Below are positions 20,708 to 30,100 of a stretch of DNA of 64,000 bases, one piece after another. Source of the DNA: Locusta migratoria (taxonomy: Eukaryota > Arthropoda > Insecta > Orthoptera > Acrididae). The notes beneath the pieces were generated by a model that was not told the origin of the DNA, did no database searches, and worked only from the letters and a program-made list of their open reading frames with translations. The stretch is taken from positions 348,029,668 through 348,093,667 of the forward strand of contig CM048744.1 in the NCBI GenBank assembly GCA_026315105.1. The letters are read 5' to 3'. Within the stretch, counting starts at the first letter, position 1. Every line of letters begins with the position of its first letter. The translations under genes were made by a program, and so were the position numbers.

Positions 20708-20908
20708 GTCGCGGTGGAGTAGCCGAGCGGTCTAAAGAGTCTTGCTGCGGAGCGCGCGGTTGCTCGCCGTGGAGGTTCGAGTCCTCCCTGGGGCATGGGT
20801 GTGTGTGTTTGTCTGTAGGTTAGTTTATCTAGGTTTAAGTAGTTTGTAAGCTACGGACTGATGACCACGCAGTTCGGTCCCATAGATTTATAAACATTTG
20901 AACATTTT
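20708..20908 (+). mobile_element. SINE-B, full length; part duplicated at 26565-26746
   Basis: Head tggagtagccgagcggtcta, B box ggttcgagtcc, body tttaagtagtttgtaag, tail aaacatttgaacatttt. Exact 12-bp duplication gaaagaacacgt at 20696-20707 and 20909-20920. From 20727 onward it is also present downstream of the intact LINE as part of the 424-bp duplication, starting within the A-box region. Confidence 0.93.
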
Positions 20909-21150
20909 GAAAGAACACGTAGATAATGTCGTGGGAAAGGCGAACCAGAGACTGCGTTTTATCGGCAGAACCCTTAAAACATGCAACATAACTAGAAAAG
21001 AAACTGCATACACTAAGCTTGTCCGTCTTTTATTGAGTATTGCTGCCAAATGTGGGATCCTTATCAGGTGGGTTTGACGGAAGACATCTAAAGAGTCCAA
21101 AGAAGGGCAGCTCGTTTCGTATTGTCACGATACAGGGAAGACAGCGTACG
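20727..21150 (+). repeat. 424-bp target-site duplication, left copy
   Basis: Identical by eye, without indels, to 26565-26988. It starts at gcggtctaaagag inside the SINE-B head, runs through the rest of the SINE and into the Jockey/CR1 LINE, and ends at acagcgtacg. The foreign sequence (ccattccgctg) begins at the next base. Confidence 0.9.
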
Positions 21151-21279
21151 CCATTCCGCTGTCGGCGGGCGAGCGGTAAGGACGTGTTGTGTTTACGTCG
21201 CAGCTGCGGCTGGCCGAGCGCTGTGTTGGTGAGTTTAACGCCGTAGAGCGTTTCCTCATGTATTCAACTTAGACCAACC

Positions 21280-22662
21280 ATGGCAGAACCCGTAAGAGTT
21301 GACACGTTGAAGTTTATGTTCGACAAAAGCTTTGCTAGACCTAGTTCGTTTGAAGTAGAGAATTTCATGGAGGAGGTTGTAAAGATAGCAGAGGATGACA
21401 TGATTGGAATTTGCCCATCGATCTGTAGTAGCACAGTCTTCATTAAGTTGAAAAATGCCAAGATGTGTGATGATATTGTTGTTAGATGCGGAGGTAAATT
21501 GAAATTTAAACACTCAGACGGTAATATCGGCGAAGTTAGAGTGAGTCATGCTGGGTTTGGCATTAGAACACTACGCATTTTCGAACTGCCGTTCGAAATT
21601 ACCGCTGACGATATAAATGCTGTTCTGAAACCCTATGGAACCGTTCTCAGTAATGTCGCAGAGAGATGGACAGGTGCTCACAAATTTAAGGTTCTTAATG
21701 GTGTCAGGCAGGTCAAAATCGATATGATCAAACATATACCTTCTTATATTAGTGTCCGTGGCCATAGAGCTATTGTGATATATGAAGGACAACCTAGAAC
21801 GTGTGCAGGATGTGGTGGTACAGGACACGTTCGTGCTGATTGTATGCAAAGGAGAGTGGCGCAGCTGCCAACAGGCGAAGCAGTGTTTCAGAACACGATG
21901 TCACAGCTACCGCTGACTTACGTAGCGGCAGCTCGTGCGTCCGCACCTGAGGTTACGACCGCAGAGCTGGAGGTACCTAATATCGAAGAAAAAATTGAGG
22001 AAATCGGAATGGAAACCGACGTCCCAAAATATAATGACGGGCAAATGGCTGTAGAACTGCCAGCAGAAAACGAAGACCGTCCATCTGCGGCTCTTGAGCA
22101 CGACACTTCAAATACAGAACTCCCCAATGAGGCTTTAACCAATGACCAGGAGACGGAGCACGACTCCCAAGCAGTTACGTCCGGTGAGACGTCGACGGAT
22201 AAACAATCTACGGACAATAAAAAACGTCGGATTGCCCACCAGGGAGCTGAAAAAACTGCACCTGCACTGCGAGAGAAAGCAAAACAGTTGCGACAGAAGT
22301 CGAACGACACAACAGGGAAAACGCGTGACAGCAACCAGAAAACCATCAAAAAGTCACGAACGGAAGACTCTTACGGCGGCGTCACGGAAACGTCTGGCAA
22401 CTCTGTGAAGATGACAATGACGACAAAAACTAAAGCGGACTGTGAAGAAGAACCTCATGACCTCACAGAGTGGAAAAAGGAAAAACGTAAAGGTAACCTT
22501 CCTCGAAACTGGGCTGACGACCATGAAGATGCCAACCTAGACCAAGAATTGATGGAGACGAATGATGAAATGACACAGAAGACTGACGAACATAGAACCA
22601 ACGACAATAGACCTTCACCGGCGAAGGACACGGCATTAACTGATGACCCAGACTTCTATTAA
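21280..22662 (+). CDS. LINE ORF1, gag-like zinc-knuckle protein
   Basis: 460 residues. Family knowledge: ORF1 proteins of this kind bind the element RNA and package it with ORF2 in a cytoplasmic particle that returns to the nucleus. Visible features are a folded N-terminal region with an RNA-binding-like segment (RTLRIFELPFEI, residues 96-107, to about 170), then a zinc knuckle CAGCGGTGHVRADC with C175, C178, H183 and C188. A long hydrophilic tail from about 225 is rich in Glu, Thr, Lys and Asp, with basic KKRR and KKSR clusters. The start follows gaccaaccatgg, a good insect initiation context and the first ATG with an extended frame. The stop is 95 bases before ORF2. Only one knuckle is seen where some relatives have more. 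Confidence 0.88.
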   Translation: MAEPVRVDTLKFMFDKSFARPSSFEVENFMEEVVKIAEDDMIGICPSICSSTVFIKLKNAKMCDDIVVRCGGKLKFKHSDGNIGEVRVSHAGFGIRTLRIFELPFEITADDINAVLKPYGTVLSNVAERWTGAHKFKVLNGVRQVKIDMIKHIPSYISVRGHRAIVIYEGQPRTCAGCGGTGHVRADCMQRRVAQLPTGEAVFQNTMSQLPLTYVAAARASAPEVTTAELEVPNIEEKIEEIGMETDVPKYNDGQMAVELPAENEDRPSAALEHDTSNTELPNEALTNDQETEHDSQAVTSGETSTDKQSTDNKKRRIAHQGAEKTAPALREKAKQLRQKSNDTTGKTRDSNQKTIKKSRTEDSYGGVTETSGNSVKMTMTTKTKADCEEEPHDLTEWKKEKRKGNLPRNWADDHEDANLDQELMETNDEMTQKTDEHRTNDNRPSPAKDTALTDDPDFY

Positions 22663-22757
22663 ACTGAAATTTGTTAGTAGTAAGACAGACGGAAAGATAG
22701 AAAGAATGATCGCAAAGTTTAGAATTTAAAACAAAAATAGATCATTACCAATATAAT

Positions 22758-25700
22758 ATGACCGAACTACAAGCATATCGGTTAGCCACAATAAACATCA
22801 ACAAGATAAGGAGCGCACTCAAACTGCGACTTCTCCAGGACGTGATATATGCCGCAGATATAGACATCGTTATGTTACAAGAAGTGACAGATGCAATTGA
22901 TCTGGATCGAATAACAGGATATAACGTTATAGCCAACCCTGGCTATACTACTGAACTCGGAACAGCCATTTTAACAAAAGAAGGTATTATAGTCAGACAA
23001 ATAGAGAAACTACCTAACAGCAGAGGAATAGCATGTACAATAAACAACACCAGAATAGTCAATGTCTACGCGCCTTCAGGAACTGGAAAAAGACGACAAC
23101 GAGAAGAATTTTTCAAAGACGGAATAGTACCACTCTTTGGGACCGGATATGATCATGTAATATTTGCCGGAGACTTTAATTGTGTCATACACCCGAAGGA
23201 TCAGACGCCAAATTATAATAAATCAGTTGAGCTTGAAAGCATTGTAAATCAGTTAGGACTTGTTGACACCTGGGAGTATACGCATGGTAACATGCCTGGC
23301 TTCACGCACGTCACTAATCACTCGGCAAGTCGTTTAGATCGGATGTACGCATCAGCTGATCTTAAGGAATGTATCCTACATTCGGAAATATGGCCCACCG
23401 TCTTCTCCGATCACGCAGCTTTTATGTGTACCATTAATTTGGAGAAACAAGGGACCTATAAGGCACGAGGTCAGTGGAAACTTAACGTTAGCCACTTGTC
23501 AGATGCAGGATGTCGTGCAGCTTTTGACGCTACGTGGGAAGCATGCGAAAAACGGTTCCCTCAGTACAGCTCACCGATCACTTGGTGGATTAAATGCGCT
23601 AAGCCTGCAATAACGAGAACCATGAAAAATTACTCACGGGAGAAGAATGAGTGGCAGAAGAAAACAGTAGAATTTTATTTTCAGTGTCTGCGAGAATTGT
23701 ATAAACGGGATGCAGCAATAATTCATAATTATGTACAGATTAAGAGAATTCAAGCCAAAATAATCAATTTAAAGAGGAAACAACTAGAAGGCTGCAAAAT
23801 ACGGTCACGGCAGCACAATACAGTCCAAGACGAAACAACTTCCGTATATCACTTCATACACGAACATAAAAGGAAAAGCAGAAAAATTCTTACCGAGCTG
23901 AGGGCCAGTGATGGACAATTATTGACCAATCAACGCGACATAAAGGAAGAGATACAGAAGCATTTTTCACAGCTCCTAGCCACGAAACCTACAGACGAAA
24001 CGGCACAAAAGGACTTCACGACACGGGTACCAGGAAGACTCAGTCCGGAAGAAGCAAACAGCCTCACTGCCGAAATCACAGAAGAGGAAGTAGAAGACGC
24101 GATACTTAGAAGTCCAAAAAATAGATCACCTGGACCTGACGGTATCCCGGCAGAATTGTATCAAATGTTCCGACAAAAACTGCTCAGTAAACTAACGAGC
24201 ATATGTAATGAACTTATGAATCACAGTACACACATCCCCAAAGAATTCTGCGAGGGAACCGTGGTTCTCGTTCCCAAAACAACAGCAGGCAAGTCCATCA
24301 GCAATCTCAGGCCTATAACGCTTCTGAACAGCGACTACAAGATCTTCATGCGAATTCTGATGCAACGTCTCCGTGCAATAATAAACACTGTCACAGGACC
24401 GTACCAAACAAGTGTAGGCAAAGACAGAAGAATTTTTCACGCGCTAAGTGATTACAGGGACATAATTGCGATAGCTGAGACATGTAAAATTAGATGTGCA
24501 ATAGTGTCACTTGATTTCGAACAAGCATTCGACAGAGTCAATCACGATTATCTTTACAACACCATGAGAGCGATGAATTTTCCTCCACAATTCATCGAGA
24601 TGATCGGGCATTTATTAAAGAATGGCACATCAAAAGTTAATATAAATGGACAATTAAGCAGTGCAATACAGATTAATAGCTCTGTTAGGCAAGGATGCCC
24701 CTTGTCCGTGTTATTATTTGCTATAGCCATCGAGCCTCTCTTATGTACACTAACGCAAGAGTTGCGGGGATTGCAGATACATGGACAAAATATTGTCTGC
24801 AAATCATATGCTGACGACGTAGGACTTGTAGTAAGAAGTGAACGAGAGCTCCAAACCGCTCTTGACATTATTAAAAAGTACGAACTTGCATCTGCTGCCA
24901 AACTCAGCAATGTAAAGTCAAGAATTATGACCATTGGAAGTAGCAATAACATCAGAGCGGAAGGACAACTGACGGAAACGGACAGATTGAAATGTCTAGG
25001 TATAGTTTACACACGGAATATACGACAAACGGCTGCCCTCAATTACAAAAGAATATTGACGAGTATGAGAGCCGGAATACAACTTCACAGCCTGCGAAAC
25101 CTCGATGAAATACAAAAGGTTCGGCTAGTTAATACATACATAACGGCCAAAGTGAACTATGTGGCTCAAATTCTGCCATTACCCAAAGAGATGGGAAAGA
25201 GAATGCTCGCAGCGCTCGGCCACTTCGTTAGTAAAGGTCAGATTTTTAAAGTCAAATATGACACCCTTACACTAATGCACAAAGATGGCGGCCTTAATCT
25301 CACAGATGTTTACAGTAAGGCACAGGCGCTTTACATCTGCAAGACCTACCAACAATGGAAAGTTTCGGCCAACAACTTGGTGGCTCATCTTCTGGATGAG
25401 ATAGCCCCAATCAGCATGGACCCGCCAGTAGATGTGCACCACATCCCGAACGAGCTGTATCACCTCAAACATTTTCTCGTTGAATACAGCTATATTCGCA
25501 GGGCAGTTCCCCAGAAACACATGCAACGAGTACGAGAAGTCTACAAAAGCTTGATAGACAGAAAACCGAGAAACGTGATAGAACAGAAGCATAATCATTT
25601 TAACTGGAAGAAGATATGGGAAAATATTCACGACCGAAATTTACCCACAAACGTAAGATCTACTTGGTATTTAGCAGTAAACAGGAAGATCCCGACGGCT

Positions 25701-26090
25701 TTACGGCTACATACCATACACATGGCGGAATCACCAAATTGCAGCACGTGTAACTTAATAGACACAGACGAGCACAAATTTACATGTGACAAAATCAAGG
25801 ATATTTGGGGTTATGTTCGGCGTGTACTCTCCCTTATGCTACGAACATCAGTTAATTCTATAACACCAACGAAACTATTACACCCTGAAGAAGTGCCATA
25901 CCCAAATGCCAAAAGGAATGCTGTCAACTGGATCATGGGACATGCGGTATTCTACATTCTTCGAAATGAAGAAAAAAGCAAAGAAGACTTTTTGATGTAT
26001 TTGACAATACAACACCACCAGTTAGAACAGATAAAAGATTATAGAACACTATATGCGAATTTTCTAAAGAAAACATTGACGTCTAACTAA
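22758..26090 (+). CDS. LINE ORF2, endonuclease-reverse transcriptase
   Basis: 1110 residues. It nicks target DNA and reverse transcribes the element RNA from the nick (target-primed reverse transcription). The apurinic-type endonuclease spans about 1-230: LQEV (40-43, metal-binding Glu), GDFN (138-141), SRLDRMY (191-197), SDHA (217-220, catalytic Asp-His). The reverse transcriptase spans about 440-760: GPDGIPAELY (459-468), LRPITLLNSDYKI (517-529), SLDFEQAFDRV (584-594), RQGCPLS (644-650), catalytic SYADD (683-687). A C-terminal CCHC motif is CSTCNLIDTDEHKFTC (C995, C998, H1006, C1010), preceded by KIPTALRLH. All expected active-site residues are present, so the enzyme may be functional. How ORF2 is translated is unknown; there is a 95-base gap rather than an overlap. 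Confidence 0.93.
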   Translation: MTELQAYRLATININKIRSALKLRLLQDVIYAADIDIVMLQEVTDAIDLDRITGYNVIANPGYTTELGTAILTKEGIIVRQIEKLPNSRGIACTINNTRIVNVYAPSGTGKRRQREEFFKDGIVPLFGTGYDHVIFAGDFNCVIHPKDQTPNYNKSVELESIVNQLGLVDTWEYTHGNMPGFTHVTNHSASRLDRMYASADLKECILHSEIWPTVFSDHAAFMCTINLEKQGTYKARGQWKLNVSHLSDAGCRAAFDATWEACEKRFPQYSSPITWWIKCAKPAITRTMKNYSREKNEWQKKTVEFYFQCLRELYKRDAAIIHNYVQIKRIQAKIINLKRKQLEGCKIRSRQHNTVQDETTSVYHFIHEHKRKSRKILTELRASDGQLLTNQRDIKEEIQKHFSQLLATKPTDETAQKDFTTRVPGRLSPEEANSLTAEITEEEVEDAILRSPKNRSPGPDGIPAELYQMFRQKLLSKLTSICNELMNHSTHIPKEFCEGTVVLVPKTTAGKSISNLRPITLLNSDYKIFMRILMQRLRAIINTVTGPYQTSVGKDRRIFHALSDYRDIIAIAETCKIRCAIVSLDFEQAFDRVNHDYLYNTMRAMNFPPQFIEMIGHLLKNGTSKVNINGQLSSAIQINSSVRQGCPLSVLLFAIAIEPLLCTLTQELRGLQIHGQNIVCKSYADDVGLVVRSERELQTALDIIKKYELASAAKLSNVKSRIMTIGSSNNIRAEGQLTETDRLKCLGIVYTRNIRQTAALNYKRILTSMRAGIQLHSLRNLDEIQKVRLVNTYITAKVNYVAQILPLPKEMGKRMLAALGHFVSKGQIFKVKYDTLTLMHKDGGLNLTDVYSKAQALYICKTYQQWKVSANNLVAHLLDEIAPISMDPPVDVHHIPNELYHLKHFLVEYSYIRRAVPQKHMQRVREVYKSLIDRKPRNVIEQKHNHFNWKKIWENIHDRNLPTNVRSTWYLAVNRKIPTALRLHTIHMAESPNCSTCNLIDTDEHKFTCDKIKDIWGYVRRVLSLMLRTSVNSITPTKLLHPEEVPYPNAKRNAVNWIMGHAVFYILRNEEKSKEDFLMYLTIQHHQLEQIKDYRTLYANFLKKTLTSN

Positions 26091-26564
26091 ATATCTACAC
26101 AATTTTATTTAATTTCTTTTTTTACTAAAGTGACTGCCTCTTAAGTTGCTTATATATAATTACGAGGAAAAATTTTGTGTTTATAAACAGATTTTAGTTT
26201 TCTTTGAATTTTCTGTGCAGAAAAGCCGAAATAATTTATAACTTGAGCTATTCAACATAGAAGCTCATTGGAAAAAAGTACAGCTTTCAGTTCCTCTTTT
26301 ATCAAATGCAAAATGAAGTGCAACACTGAGTTCTGGTATATACCATGGAAGAAATATTTCAGTTAACAAAAATGAAGAATAGAAAAGATTTTGAAAAAAA
26401 AAAAAAAAAAAAATGTGGTTCTGCTTGTGTCTTATGATGCAAGCCTGGTGTGAGGCGGCAGTTCTAATCCTGTTTGGAGAAATTGCGTTTGGGAGTGCAA
26501 TTTTATTTTGTTTTATTTTACTTTATACGCTGCAGATGAAAAAAAAAAAAAAAAAAAAAAAAAA
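26091..26564 (+). other. LINE 3' region with two poly(A) tracts
   Basis: A first A run at 26395-26412 is followed by about 125 bases of different, T-rich sequence and then the terminal A run at 26539-26564. No AATAAA is obvious before either. A second tail beyond a first one is the layout left by read-through transcription and 3' transduction. Confidence 0.6.
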
Positions 26565-26988
26565 GCGGTCTAAAGAGTCTTGCTGCGGAGCGCGCGGTTG
26601 CTCGCCGTGGAGGTTCGAGTCCTCCCTGGGGCATGGGTGTGTGTGTTTGTCTGTAGGTTAGTTTATCTAGGTTTAAGTAGTTTGTAAGCTACGGACTGAT
26701 GACCACGCAGTTCGGTCCCATAGATTTATAAACATTTGAACATTTTGAAAGAACACGTAGATAATGTCGTGGGAAAGGCGAACCAGAGACTGCGTTTTAT
26801 CGGCAGAACCCTTAAAACATGCAACATAACTAGAAAAGAAACTGCATACACTAAGCTTGTCCGTCTTTTATTGAGTATTGCTGCCAAATGTGGGATCCTT
26901 ATCAGGTGGGTTTGACGGAAGACATCTAAAGAGTCCAAAGAAGGGCAGCTCGTTTCGTATTGTCACGATACAGGGAAGACAGCGTACG
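26565..26988 (+). repeat. 424-bp target-site duplication, right copy
   Basis: Begins at the base after the poly(A) tail. The offset from the left copy is a constant 5838 bases along the whole length, so there are no indels. It continues seamlessly into the downstream part of the interrupted Jockey/CR1 LINE. Confidence 0.9.
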
Positions 26989-27300
26989 GAAATGATGCAG
27001 GATCTGGGATGGGAATTATTACAACAACGGCGTGGGCTACTTATGAAACTACAATCGCCAACATTCTCCTCCGAATGCGAAAATATATTGTTGATTCCCA
27101 CTTACATAGGTAGAAAAGATCATCAAAATGAAATACGAGAAATCAGAACTCGAACGGAGGGATTCAGGTGTTCATTCTTCCCGCGCGCTATTCGAGAATG
27201 GAATGGGAGATAAATGGTATGAAGGTGGTTCGATGAACCCTCTGCCAGGCACTTAAATGTGATTTGCAGAGTATCCCCTGTAGATGTATATGTATCTCAC

Positions 27301-28215
27301 CTCGCAACGTACCTGCAGGCAGTAGCAGTGAAACCCGGCCGCCAGCTTATACAGCGACATGAACGCTGCTGCCACCCTTTTACGCGCCCCGCAAGACGAG
27401 ACGTGGAGCTCGCCGCTGCAGAGGAACTTCGCGAACACCCTTTATAACACAAGCCCTTCCCGCTACGCGGGGTCTGCGCGTTTCAAGCGTGAACTGACTT
27501 GGGACTGAGTTTTGCGTATGGCCGGCGTCGTTCCCCTGTACTGTGCGCGTCCTTCGCCTCGGCGCGTTGCACAAGCCCAGCCACAGCCACAGCCTACCTG
27601 CTGGCTGTGACGTCACCGCGCGGCGAGGCGCCTGCCGTACACGCCACCCGCGATGCATCCAGGGCTTTGAGTTGAAATGGCACTGACAACGGGTCGTATG
27701 ATTAAGAGCACACAAGGAGGTTAGAACAAAGGGAGGTGGCCTTACCTATGCTGAGAACAGACATTGGGTGAAGCCAGAGGAGCCATGCTTTTGTGTTCAA
27801 AACAAATATTTCTCGCTTAAACCCGGTCTGAGTATTGCCTTCTTTAGATAAAGCAAATAAATTCAAAGTCACATTGGAATATTTACTTACATATGACGTA
27901 CATTTCAACGACTATAACTCCATACACACTCACTATGCCCAATGCTTTGGGCACAAACAAATTCCGGAATGCCCACTTTGCTAGCTTCACTTTTTCAGTG
28001 TTACGGCATCTCCAGAGATTCTAACCTCCTTGAGAGCACATGCTACAGAGAAGAATCTCAGGGCAAAAGAACGGTCTCTGAGTAAATTCCCAGTTTCGTA
28101 GCAGTAAAAACTTCGAAGCGTTTGTTCTGAGAAGGAAGTTATTTTGGCTAGCCCCATTCCTCCCTGAGTAAGTTCTCTGTGTGTCATCTCCAGCATAAAA
28201 TAATCCTGCATTTCT
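27301..28215. other. non-coding; GC/CpG-rich at about 27320-27660
   Basis: The GC-rich part holds a tgacgtcac sequence (CRE-like) at about 27607 and several CG clusters, but no ORF with recognisable homology. An inverted pair caaggaggttagaa (27714-27727) and ttctaacctccttg (28018-28031) encloses about 320 bp and could be a small MITE; no target duplication was found. Confidence 0.35.
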
Positions 28216-28440
28216 TTAAATCTTTAGTGACCAAATTATTTTCAGATGTTTTAGACTTTTTATGAATACCAGATTGGGCTAAGAAGCCATGCATGCAATT
28301 ATAGGTTCAATCTTAAAAGTGAGAGTTTAACCTACGGGTATCAAAAAAATTTGTGTTGTTCCTACCGAACTTTGCAGTAACTGCACTTGATAATTTTTAA
28401 AAAAAGTGCATATCTTTTTTTTTCCTTCAGTACAAAGAGC

Positions 28441-29210
28441 TCGATCAGAGGTGGAAGGATTACGATATGGAGATCAGCATCTCCAGAACAAAAGTAATGT
28501 CTGTGGGAAAGAAATATAAACGGATTGAGTGCCAAATAGGAGGAACAAACTTAGAACAGGTAGACAGTTTCAAGTACCTGGGATGTATTTTCTCACAGGA
28601 TGGCAACATAGTGAAAGAACTGGAATCGAGGTGCAGGAAAGCTAATGCAGTGAGTGCTCAGCTAAGTTCTACTCTCTTCTGCATGAAGGAAATAAGTACC
28701 AAGACTAAGTTAGCAGTGCACCGCTCTATCTTTCGACCAACTTTGTTCAATGGGAGTGAAAGTTGGGTGGATACAGGTTACCTTATTCACAAGGTAGAGG
28801 TTACAGATATGAAAGTAGCAAGAACGATTGCAGGTACTAATAGATGGGAACAATGGCAGGAGGGTGTCCATAATGAGGAAATAAGAAAAACAGCTGGGAA
28901 TGAACACCATAGATGCAGCAGTTAGAGCGAACAGACTGAGATGGTGGGCTCATGTTACACGCATGGGAGAAGCAAGGTTACCTAAGAGACTCATGAGCTC
29001 GGCAGCGGAGGGTAAGAGGAATCGAGGTAGACCAAGAAGAAAGTACTTGGATTCGGTGCAGAATGATTTTGAAGTAAAAGGCATAACATCAGACGAGGCA
29101 TCAATGTTAGCATTGAATAGGGGATCATGGAGGAATTTTATTAGAGGTATTATGCTCCAGACTGAACGCTGAAAGGCATAATCAGTCTCTAATGATGATG
29201 ATGATGATGA
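28441..29210 (+). mobile_element. RTE-like LINE 3' end with (ATG)n tail
   Basis: Encodes RT thumb and C-terminus in two frames: EISISRTKVMSVGKK, DSFKYLGCIFSQDGN, then NRLRWWAHVTRMGE, GRPRRKYLDSVQNDFE and SWRNFIRGIMLQTER with a stop near 29172. It ends in an ATG-repeat tail. Duplication gtacaaagagc (28430-28440) and gtacaagaagc (29211-29221). It is a different family from the LINE at 17490. Confidence 0.87.
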
Positions 29211-30100
29211 GTACAAGAAGCATGTTCAACATTTGATTTATTTTTATATTAGTTCATATTGTCCATTGAGCTCACTAACGTGACGTACTATGTAATTTAG
29301 AGAAGCATAATGCTACACACAAAGGAACCCGACAGTTGCTACACATTTTTGTCCTCTTTTCTTTGTTTTTGGTGCTACATTGGCGGCACCTTATGTTTGT
29401 AGTATCTTTTGTCGGCAAATGAGTTCCAACTTTCGCCAGACGAACTTCATCTGTAACTCCAGACACGCCTCTTTTTGGTGTCTGAAAATGAACAGGCCTT
29501 CCTCTTCGCTTACGACTTGAGAATCGGTACATGAGTAACCTAAATGTTAGCTGGTCTGCTTCTGTAACTTCCACATAATGTAGACATTCACAAGTGCCAA
29601 ATATAAAAGATAGAAAAATTGTCTGTGCCACCACTTCCATGAACGACGACCTACTGCATACCGTTCTCGCAGCTGATCAAATCGATCCACCCTCCCATTA
29701 TTTTATTGTACTGTGCCACAGCCAATGAACAGAATGGTTCACTTCTGCTTCCATCTTCTGTTAAAAATCTGAGAAGTGTTTGATGACTCAAAATCATCTA
29801 CATCTTCTGGTAAAGTGTACAAAATTCTCAAAACCTCTTCTGGCATGAATCCAGGTATTCTAAACAATAACTACAATGCTGATTGCACAGCCATACACAC
29901 TGCACTTCACACACGTTCAGTGGGAAACATAGTTCCCACTAACGTACCTTGTAATAGTTATTTTCATTGATATCCAGCAAATATAACGAATACTATCTGT
30001 GCTGTAAATATAAAAGTACACAAATACAACACAAGTCACTTCACATGCAAGAGAAAAACACATTATACGAAAAACGCAGTTATCGTCGAAACAGTGGCTT

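Larger units (their letters stand above)
21151..26564 (+). mobile_element. full-length two-ORF LINE, L1/Tx1-like, possibly active
   Basis: A 5.4-kb non-LTR retrotransposon with a 129-base GC-rich 5' UTR, ORF1 (460 aa), a 95-base gap, ORF2 (1110 aa), a 474-base 3' region and a terminal poly(A) of about 26 bases (26539-26564). Neither ORF has a stop or frameshift. The element is bounded exactly by the two copies of a 424-bp direct repeat and disrupts a SINE inside an older LINE. Intact frames plus a duplication without visible substitutions argue for very recent insertion. The clade is inferred from APE-RT-CCHC order and a CCHC gag-like ORF1; no RNase H is seen. Confidence 0.92.
20185..27300 (+). 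mobile_element. Jockey/CR1-type LINE, old host of two later insertions
   Basis: RT pieces: LDFQKVFDTLPRK-like (20190), GVPQGSV (20360), LFADDAIIYRLV (20440) with the catalytic ADD, ISLWCKNWRLTLNNEKCE (20535). After two insertions it resumes at 26989 with QDLGWELLQQR, KLQSPTFSSECENILL and SFFPRAIREWNGR, with a stop near 27212. A short 3' UTR follows (tgaaccctctgccaggcac). Frames are broken. The SINE at 20708 and the intact LINE at 21151 lie inside. A second copy of the family is at 40195-41212. Confidence 0.85.

Noticed and set aside
20727..26988. Long terminal repeats of an LTR retrotransposon
   Set aside because: The 424-bp repeats lack TG..CA ends, consist of unrelated SINE and LINE sequence, and abut a poly(A) tail. 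The internal ORFs are of endonuclease-RT LINE type without protease or integrase.
27707..28041. Small MITE with caaggaggttagaa ends
   Set aside because: The inverted match is only about 14 bases with no target duplication and no second copy in the window; mentioned only in passing.
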